A program made the position numbers and the translations under genes. Shown in pieces: positions 56,701 to 64,000 of a stretch of 64,000 bases of DNA. Origin of the DNA: Chrysaora quinquecirrha (Eukaryota > Cnidaria > Scyphozoa > Semaeostomeae > Pelagiidae). The first letter of the stretch is position 1. Every line of letters begins with the position of its first letter. The notes under the pieces are model-generated. The model was not told the origin of the DNA and searched no databases. It saw nothing but the letters and a program-made list of their open reading frames with translations. Location: assembly GCA_014526335.1 (NCBI GenBank), contig JACTAT010000061.1, positions 721,098 through 785,097 of the forward strand. The letters run 5' to 3'.

Positions 56701-59699
56701 AGATTAGTTGAGCTAAAATAGTGTAGTTAATTAGACGGATTACCTGAGTCTCAGTTATCGCTCATGCGATCGAGGCTAGCACTAAAAGGAGATCGCTCAA
56801 ACTGGTTTGAGCGTCCAGCAATTCAATTCAATAGCGAAACTACGACTCAGGTAATCAGTCTAGTAGTTTATGCCAGTCGATTGGTTTCAGAGAAATAGTT
56901 AAACCAACGATACCTCTCCACCCTGGCTACTGTGGCTCCCACCATACAAACAAAATATATTCCTTTTAGAATCACTAGTATAAAATTTTTTTATTTTACT
57001 GACGTAAAGACAGAAAGGGAAGCCGACAATCATTGTAACAAGGTTCTTGTGACAAGCAAGCAAGCATAACTGTTTGATATCGCAGGTCTTTGTAATGGGT
57101 AACATTACTGTTGATGCTGACGTTAACCTGTAGCTTGTCCTTGATTCTTTAACCAAGGATGTTTTCACGTTTGAAAAATTATATGACTGTTTGAACAAGG
57201 ACATGCAGTATGTGTTTGAACTGTATATATGTTACGCAGGGTATTATAGGCTTCTGCCTTCAAGCCCCTTTTTCACTTTATATTATATATTATATTATAC
57301 AAGTATACCCTTGATACTAATAAGCTGTCTCAAGAAGAAAACACAACTGAAAGTTTCGGGCTTCTGAGGGGTGCATCACAATTCACTTCATAACTCTCAT
57401 CTTTCTAAATCTCAGTTATTCTAAAACATTTCCCACAAAATACTGAGTTTGAAGTTCTTGGTGGTCAAATCACTTTCTATAAACGCATGGATAAAAAAGG
57501 GGTGCACCAAACATCAGTAACACCCAGCACTCACAACAACACACATTGCTCGCATGCATCCCGGGGGGGGGGGTACTTCAATGTGTCCATGATTAGACGT
57601 GAATCTGGACTTTGACAAAAGGACCCATTTGTATGATAAGATTTTCAAGGATTTCTGACCCCTTTGCATGAAAATCGTGAAATTTCAAGCCCTTGTGTAT
57701 GAATTTGGTTGATTTTAAAACCCTTTTACAGTGCTAGAATTCACGAAAAGTCTCGCAAAATCGAATCTGACGGCGATTCTTTGCAATCAATGTGACCGAA
57801 CTCTGTTGTTGCTGCTAATTCATCGTTTCGAAAGCAAAAAACACAGTAGAAAGGTTGTCAGCCACTTTGCGGTAAATCATTATGGGACCTATTAGTAAGA
57901 AAATCCTAAAATACCAACCCATCAACCAGAAACGAGCAGAATATCAGACCCATGTGTAGAGAATTTCAGTCGAAAAAACCCATCCATATGAGCGGCACGT
58001 CCAGTATGTCTACATATTGAAGTAACCCCCCCCCCCCCCCCCCGGGGCATGCATGCACGTCGTGACGCTGAACGTCAGTTAGTGAGGCGCTTTAACAATT
58101 GTAAAAAGTCAATTCAAGGAAAAGACCCCATGAACATGGAAATTCATAACATTTTTTAGCTGCATTACATTGGTTTGCTTCATATACAGAAAGTCAAAAG
58201 TTACATAGAATATCAGTATGGGGATGTGAATTGGTTTCTTATTGCATAATTTTGAAGTTGGTGTAACAAAGAAGGAAAAATGACAAGTGGTCTTCTCGCG
58301 TGAAATGTCTCCTAGTTTAGCAAAGTCTCCTTCATCGTTGCTAAATTACACGTACGGTTTGTTTTCTTTGTCAGGAAGCTTCAGAGGGAAAATTCAATGT
58401 ATCTGAATACACAAAGCAGATGAAAGAAGTGTACAATCCAACACAACAATCTTTCTTATTGAAGATTAAAGTCAGCAGGTAACATTTTTGTCATCTAGCA
58501 ATCTAGTAATCGGAGAATCCTAGAGTTCTATAGGACTTAGAATTACAGCAAGCGCCCGACAATTCAATATGAATGCTTCGAGGCTTTCTGCGCAAGACAT
58601 TGAGGCAGAGATACAAGTGGATCACCCTGTAGAGCCTCTGTGCAGTACTGTGGAGGACATTCTGCTCAGTGGAGGGTGTTCAGTACTGTGGGGGATATCA
58701 TCAGTACAGTGGAAGGTATTCAGTACAGTAGAGGGATACCATCGATTCTGTGGAGGGAAATTGAACAATCTCAACAGTACTGAAGATATCCTCCTACAGT
58801 GCTGATGATATCCCCCCACAGATAGATGTTTCATCTGTTACATATTGCCAGATCCTAATAATTGCCACCAAGCCAATCGGTGTACTACACAAAGGATATC
58901 ATAACAATAAATGTCAATGGTTTATGAATATTTGAAAGTTTCTTAGGTTTTAGTTGACTTTCTACACGTTTTTTATATAGGGAATCTTTGGTCTGAGTTG
59001 AGGCTGGAGTGCCTTAATGTTTCAACAAAATGAGGCTGAAAGTTCCCTATACTGTTCCTTGTCAAGGGATATGTATAAGTACTAATTTTTACAGCAAATT
59101 CATAGAAACTATTCTTCATTTCTAACTTTAAGCATAAATGGACCATTTGGGGAAGAACGATGGGAAATATATTGTACTTCTGTTCCCTGTCGTATAAACC
59201 GTCTTATTCTTTAAAAAAGAGTTTCTTAGTTTTCATCCGAGCCTCGACAGTTCCTTAAAGTTCCTTAAATTTTTAGGAATTTTCAGCCTCCAGTTCCTTA
59301 TAAAGGTTTTCCTTATAAAAAAACATGTAGTCCATTTAAAGAAGAGTTTCTTGATTTTCAAAAAGGGGCTTGTGCAGTGTCTTATAGGAGATTTCTTATA
59401 AAAAAACAAGTGTAAACTTTTCTGCTTGTCTTGCATATTTACAGTGTCCGGCTAGTGTTAAGATTTTCTTCCACTGCAATTTTAGGAGTAAGATTCTAGA
59501 AGCCAGCTACTTGCAGTATGATATCAAGGACGAGCCAGAGACCCACTGCCTACAGCCAACCCCGATAACTGGAAAGTGGAATAAAGTATGTGACGGAAGT
59601 GATCTAAACTGCATTGATCCTACTGCTCTAACGATGGCAAGTGAAGATGCAATGAACATGTACAGTATACGCAAGGCAAAAAACTGTGTTCCTCCTTAA
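53793..59699 (+). CDS. capA: CapA/PgsAA-like poly-gamma-glutamate synthesis protein (metallophosphatase fold), 5' partial
   Basis: Homologue of the bacterial capsule protein CapA/PgsAA. Six exons are visible: 53793-54043, 54821-54962, 55339-55491, 56432-56659, 58375-58478 and 59486-59699. All junctions are GT-AG and phases are consistent, giving 363 residues plus an unseen 5' part. Motifs in order: FGGDTCLGD (metal site), VNLESVLW (the NLE motif), SLGNNHVMDYG (NNHxxDxG), GIAYVGI, HWGLE, GTHPHVPQ and YSLGNLLF, a complete set for the family. The C-terminal exon (residues such as THCLQPTPITGKWN) shows no bacterial counterpart that I recognise. Exon 1 here starts at a phase-0 acceptor (TTTTCCAACAG) with no ATG open upstream, so at least one 5' exon is missing, perhaps encoding the membrane anchor. 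Introns and a polyadenylation signal 18 bases past the stop argue against bacterial contamination. The enzyme's reaction in animals is not established. Confidence 0.9.
54070..54765. repeat. 10-bp microsatellite (AAAGCATAGC)n in a CapA intron
   Basis: About 69 tandem decamers, nearly perfect after the first 150 bp; early units vary (ATATC and AAAGC substitutions). The minus strand has no stop codon in any frame, so three overlapping open frames of up to 246 codons appear, encoding a Met-Leu-Cys-Tyr-Ala-Leu-Leu-Cys-Phe-Ala repeat. The array lies between two CapA exons that splice in phase, so it is intronic. Confidence 0.97.
55515..56335. repeat. (ATCA)n/(AATC)n-like low-complexity tract in a CapA intron
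   Basis: Irregular ATCAATCATCAATAATC permutations over about 820 bp, inside the intron at 55492-56431. No conserved exon is embedded. Confidence 0.85.
56733..56861. mobile_element. 129-bp MITE (AGACT family) in a CapA intron
   Basis: Begins AGACGGATTACCTGAGTCTC and ends GACTCAGGTAATCAGTCT. The interior AGATCGCTCAAACTGG and CCAGCAATTCAATTCAAT are shared with the copies at 15768 and 39503. Confidence 0.65.
57560..58047. mobile_element. MITE with G-tract ends, copy 2 (CapA intron)
   Basis: Starts CCCGGGGGGGGGGG then TACTTCAATGTG. Ends CATATTGAAGTAA followed by about 18 C and GGGG. It is homologous end to end with 40770-41212. It lies in the intron 56660-58374. Confidence 0.8.
58640..58830. repeat. 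Degenerate minisatellite, AGTACTGTGGAGG-like units
   Basis: Recurring CAGTACTGTGGAGGA, TTCAGTACTGTGGGGGATAT and CATCAGTACAGTGGAAGG of about 20-25 bp, with mirrored copies (CCTCCTACAGTGCTGATGAT) at the end that could form a hairpin. Located in the last CapA intron. Confidence 0.65.
58963..59329. mobile_element. 367-bp MITE, TACACG family, copy B
   Basis: Left TACACGTTTTTTATATAGGG; right TTTCCTTATAAAAAAACATG then TA. It is homologous through its interior with 49219-49572. It sits in the last CapA intron (58479-59485). A smaller ATAAAAAAACAAGTGTA end follows at about 59397-59413. Confidence 0.8.
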
Positions 59700-59717
59700 A
59701 TATTAGAAACATTTAAT

Positions 59718-59723
59718 AATAAA
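59718..59723 (+). promoter_or_regulatory. Polyadenylation signal AATAAA for the CapA-like gene
   Basis: AATAAA begins 18 bases after the last base of the TAA stop. This supports 59486-59699 as the true terminal exon of a eukaryotic transcript. Confidence 0.55.
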
Positions 59724-59930
59724 GGCTTGTACAGTGCGACCCTTCACAGCCCGGACATCTATGATGTGTCCAATGTTATTGATAATTTTTTGTCCGCTGT
59801 ATGGACGTTTGTTTGTACAATTAAATTGCCTTTGGGATAAAAATATTTGTCATTTGTTCGGGGATGTCCCTTGTTAAGAGATGCCTGTTGACGGTGGTGG
59901 TTTGACTTTTGCATTGTCCTAGTTTACTTT

Positions 59931-62165
59931 TAGGCCATGGCCTAACGATCAAACATTGTGGATCCAACAATTGAAATTTGTTTGTCAAGCAAAATGTTTG
60001 ACCGTTTGGCCACGTTCAAAAACATTGTTCGGTCAACAACATTTTTTGCGTGCTCTGTCAACATCGTTGTTGGACGGCAATGTTTTTAGACAGGGAAATT
60101 ACTGTAACCATCTAGCAAACTGGGTAACCGAAAATTTTATTGTTGCTATTACTTAACTACACTATTGCGGATATTTTGGCACTTGGGACATTTTTTGGTA
60201 ATTGCCAGAAGTCACGTGATCGATGACGTATGTAGTTGCCGGTCAGTAAAAAATCAAAGTCAAGATATTTCAAATTTCAGTATACCATATGAAAGAGCGT
60301 CAAAAATGCAGCAAAATATTATAAGACATGCCTTGCATATGAGCTACGGATGCAAAGTTATGCACAGTTAAAAATGTGCTCCTCCGCAGAGGCTCAAATT
60401 TTTTTGAGCTTTCAAAATTGATTCTGTCATCGGTCTGAAGCAAAACTACTGTCTTTACACTTTTTGAGGTATCACGATGTGTAAAAGGTCCGAAACGTTC
60501 AGAAAAACTTAGATTCATAGTGATAATTGTCAATCAGTCCCATCCAAATGTTCTTCTTACCTACTGAACAAGGCCAAAAGCTTGTGACTTTGAGTTCATG
60601 TGCTTTTCCGATGATACTTAGTTAATGCAATGTACGCCTGTCCAATTTCAACGACTTACAATAATCAAAAGTTCTTACCCCTTGAGAAGCCGAAACTTTG
60701 GGAGATCGCGTTCGACTTTGCGTTTATGTGTTGCCTTTAGAGGGTTTAGACACTCTGTGTAGCTACTCTACGTCTATCGTTTGTACTGTATGATTCTTTA
60801 CGTATTTTTTCTTGCGACCATAATTCTTTAGCAGTATTTTCAAGGTCAACATACTTTACATCATGCGTCTAGAACTTGTAGCTCAACCCAGAATTTTATC
60901 AATCGCGGTAAAGCGTGGTATAAAATAACTAGTTATGCAAGTCTCCACTGCAGCTCCATTGCGAGATCTTTTGCAAAGAAGAATAGCAGAATATGAGAGT
61001 GTATTGTTAGAAAACGCACTGGTATCACTCACTAAGTTGCGTTCATGCAGGGCATCTTTGAACATTGTAACTACTGGGCCATTGGCCCAGTGGGCCCTTT
61101 TCCTTGCCCAGTAAAAAGAGCAAAATTTGTGGCTTTTGGCCCACTAGATTGGGCCCTTTCTAAGTTGGTGAAATAGAATCATTTTTTAGTTAGATATACT
61201 ATAGCATATTTCAGTCACGGAAACCCAACCAGGGCGACTCTAGATACATAAAATTCCAAAATTTTCCGAGGGAGTATGTCCCCGTACCCTCCGTGGGAAG
61301 TGCACCTTTGGCACATGTTTCTCATTACATGTTTGCTTCATGGTCGGAAAAGGTGTTTGCAGGCCACTGGAGTTACCAGCCATTCATTTCTTGATATAGT
61401 CTTGATTGCAGACCTTACTTTTTTCTTAGTGAATCGAGCTCTCCTGTTGGATTGACCCACTAGTCATAATTCCTTAGAAGATGCCCTGCGGTTCATGATA
61501 ATGTTCTTTCGCTGTTTCATTAGAAGCGCCATTGACATCATCTGCTCTTTTATTTGGTATCATCGGAAAAGCACATGAACTCAACGTCGCAAGCTTTTGG
61601 CCTTGTTCAGTAGGTAAGAAGAACGTCTGATTGACAATTATCACTATGAATCTAAGTTTTTCTGATCGTTTCGGACCTTTTACACATCCGTGATACCTCA
61701 ACAAAATGTAAAAGACAGTAGCTTTGCTTAAGACCGATGACAGAATCAATTTTGAAAGCTCAAAAAATTTGAGCCTCTGCGGAGGAGCACATTTTTAACT
61801 GTGCATAACTTTGTATCCGTAGCTCAAATGCAAGGCATGTCTTATAATATTTTGCTGCATTTTTAACGCTCTTTCATATGGTATACTGAAATTTGAAATA
61901 TCTTGACTTTGATTTTTTACTGACCGGCAACTACATACGTCATCGATCACGTGACTTCTGGCAATTACCAAAAAATGTCCCAAGTGCCAAAATATCCGCA
62001 ATAGTGTAGTTAAGTAATAGCAACAATAAAATTTTCGGTTACCCAGTTTGCTAGATGGTTACAGTAATTTCCCTGTCTATTTTGGACGAGGCCAAACGGT
62101 CAAATATTTGTTGTAAAGCAAATTTGAAATGCTGGACCAACAATGTTTGACCGTTTGGCCAGAGC
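59931..62165. other. Outer repeats (GGCCAAACGGTCAAACA type) flanking the long element
   Basis: GTTTGACCGTTTGGCC-type sequence lies on both sides of the 60087-62079 element (about 59931-60017 and 62090-62161). Related sequence, GGCCTAACGGTCAAACATTT, occurs alone at 41444-41464. This suggests the long element landed inside an older small palindromic element. Confidence 0.5.
60087..62079. mobile_element. 2.0-kb DNA element with ~530-bp terminal inverted repeats
   Basis: The left arm (60087-60617) and right arm (61558-62079) are inverted copies starting TAGACAGGGAAATTACTGTA and ending TACAGTAATTTCCCTGTCTA. Each arm contains a 68-codon frame (60165-60371 on + and 61795-62001 on -) that differs at only a few residues. 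The centre of about 940 bp is unique, includes a small GGGCCATTGGCCCAGTGGGC hairpin near 61078, and encodes no recognisable transposase. It is a non-autonomous, foldback-like DNA element. Confidence 0.85.
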
Positions 62166-62219
62166 CTTAGAGCTCCTTCACTGTATTTATATTTTATTCA
62201 CAAAGCAACAACAACCTCT

Positions 62220-62250
62220 TTAACAACAACAACAACAACAACAACAGCAG
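62220..62250. repeat. (AAC)n microsatellite
   Basis: About nine AAC/ACA triplets in a row ending in AGCAG. Short and non-coding. Confidence 0.85.
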
Positions 62251-63199
62251 AAACTTTCATGAAAACGTTCTTGTGGATACGATACCAAAAAGGCGCACTC
62301 TTTTAAACAGCCAGGGAACAAGTCAATGCCTTTACAAGCAAACTAAATAGAATGAAAAGAGCGTAGCAAATCTCCGATTCGCTTAAAAAAACGCACCCTA
62401 AATAGCTTATGCATGTGCATCATCCTTTTGCTACTTTCAACTGATTATGCATAGTTACAATACTCAGTCTCTTAATTGCCTTTCCTTGACCGAGGTTTAC
62501 AGGATTCCACTCAACAGTGTGGCTCTGATTGTCTAATAAGGGTTTTCTGGGAGAAGAGAGCAAAGGGAGCAAAACCTAAAACGGGCGGAGCTTTAGTTGA
62601 AGGAACAGGAGCTTGAGAGTTGGGAGCAAACGGATTTTTGCTAGACAGTTTACTTTTGAATTTAAGCTTCATTAAACCAAGGTTGATTTTTACGGGAGCA
62701 AGGAACTTGGTACTTTTTAATCTAGGAGAAAGGGAGCACCACACCCCCCCTATAAGAGCCTCACCGGTGCAGCAATCATTTTATTTCTGGTTAGTCTTCA
62801 GTTTAGTTTAGGCCATATGATAGATAGGGTAAGAAACTGACAGAACTGGGAACTGGCCTAAGTAGGCCTAAGCCGAATTTCATGGTTCATGACTGGCAAT
62901 CAACTTGTTATTGATTCGTTACGGTCATGCACAGTCAAATATCATGGTAGGCCATCTCTGGCTTATAATTCCGTCCTGCTTTAGGACTTTATTTTGCAAC
63001 GCAAAATAGTAAGACTGAATAATTAAATCTAAAACAGTCATTAAAAATTTATGTAGACACAGAATCAGATGGTTCCATGGATAGACCGGCAGAAGAAAAG
63101 GTCTTCTGCTCGGAAACGAAGGGAAGAATATTTGCTAAGGAGTGTTTTAATGGTTACTCTATTACTGTAAGATAATTAGCTACAACACATAAAATCGAT
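62251..63199. other. Non-coding region left of a candidate first exon
   Basis: No conserved frame was recognised. A purine-rich stretch (GGAGC/GGGAGC motifs, 62550-62745) and a small hairpin near 63090 (AAAAGGTCTTCTGC) are seen. It may include a promoter for the candidate exon at 63200. Confidence 0.3.
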
Positions 63200-63233
63200 A
63201 TGGACAATGAAATCCTGTTGGAGCAACTAGCCG
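63200..63233 (+). CDS. Candidate first coding exon of an unidentified gene
   Basis: ATG followed by eleven codons (MDNEILLEQLA plus one base of the next codon) and then a strong donor, CCG|GTAAGTAAG. The peptide is plausible as an N-terminus, but it is too short to identify, and no following exon with recognisable homology is seen in the remaining 770 bp. It could be chance. Confidence 0.25.
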
Positions 63234-64000
63234 GTAAGTAAGAATCTAAAAATATTTATTATGAAAATTTAAGAAACTTTACTAAAGCCATAAAGGAAAA
63301 ATCATCATCAATTTCTCATCGTTTTCTGAATGTATATGAAAAGCTTAAATTCAAGTTTTATCTGCAAGATTAAGCAAGATCCATAAGTTATAACGAATGT
63401 AAGGTTTAAATATTCAATTTCAAAAATTATATCAAAATGCGGACCCAAGCGATAACAAGTCTTTCGTGGATGAAAAGTCAACGCTCAAAAGGTCATAAGT
63501 TCGCATCACCATTCATTGAATTGAAGTTCCTAAACACAAAACTGCTATGCTAGGCCACTCTATCGATGTATAGGAAATAAAGTGGAAGATAATATAAAGT
63601 TTTTTCTCTTACAAGATATAAAGCGACCAACATTTGAATACATTTTTAGCTGCAATGCACCTTTCGCTAACATCTCGAAAGCGTGCTTTCCAGGAAGAAA
63701 GATATTTTTCTAATTAAAGTCCTCTTTCAAATTTTGAAACCATCTAGATCGAAAAGCCTTTAAAAAACTCTTTTTACTTGATGAGAATATTCCCGTTCTA
63801 TGAATAAATTTCGAACAAGGTAAACATGAAAACAGCTTTTGGAAAACTACTGTTTTGCTTCCTTAATAAAGGCATAGCTTTCTTTCACTGCATGCTCAAA
63901 ATGCTATTTCGCGGTAAAAACTTACATTCAAAGGAAATTCTTTCAGCTCAAAAAGCAGAAAAAGGATTTTTAAAGGGATTTTGCATCAATGGACTTTTAT
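63234..64000. other. Right edge with nothing recognised
   Basis: AT-rich sequence without a convincing exon or repeat. If the exon at 63200 is real, this would be its first intron. Confidence 0.35.

Noticed and set aside
60165..62001. Two nearly identical 68-codon frames as a duplicated gene
   Set aside because: They sit in the inverted arms of one transposon, so the duplication is explained by the arms. No domain is recognised.

Overview
This is a stretch of an animal nuclear genome: AT-rich, with spliced genes (canonical GT-AG introns plus one GC-AG intron), many short inverted-repeat transposons, microsatellites and a 20-kb satellite. There is no operon organisation, rRNA or CRISPR. An early-branching animal, most plausibly a cnidarian, is suggested by (i) an intron-bearing homologue of the bacterial poly-gamma-glutamate synthesis protein CapA/PgsAA, a family reported in cnidarians, whose stinging capsules contain poly-gamma-glutamate, (ii) a compact CARD caspase, and (iii) G-tract-ended transposons that look like repeats in cnidarian genomes. 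This assignment is an inference.

Layout: 1-7.6 kb is mostly non-coding, with two inverted-repeat elements, two (TTAG)n arrays and an unidentified ORF at the edge. 7.66-9.37 kb (-) is a two-exon CARD caspase of 387 residues. It is head to head, 343 bp apart, with a 13-exon mitochondrial dicarboxylate carrier (SLC25A10 type, 9.71-17.37 kb, +). The carrier reads through perfectly except for one missing T in exon 5. 18.17-38.5 kb is a satellite of about 100 copies of a roughly 190-197-bp unit. 40.56-45.51 kb (-) is a four-exon glycerophosphodiester phosphodiesterase (GDE1 type, 323 residues), with transposons in its introns. 45.5-53.8 kb is packed with non-autonomous DNA elements and ends in a 154-bp tandem array. 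53.79-59.70 kb (+) holds the last six exons of the CapA-like gene, interrupted by a 10-bp microsatellite and other elements. 60.09-62.08 kb is a DNA element with arms of about 530 bp. A possible first exon of another gene lies at 63.2 kb.

The four recognised genes do not form one pathway. Two share a short intergenic region, and one of these is an apoptotic protease while the other is a mitochondrial inner-membrane carrier. GDE1 and the CapA-like gene also diverge, but across 8 kb of repeats. No transposase or reverse transcriptase was recognised, so the mobile elements here appear non-autonomous. Gene models were built by hand from reading frame, splice signals and remembered family alignments; exon lengths and phases were checked by arithmetic.
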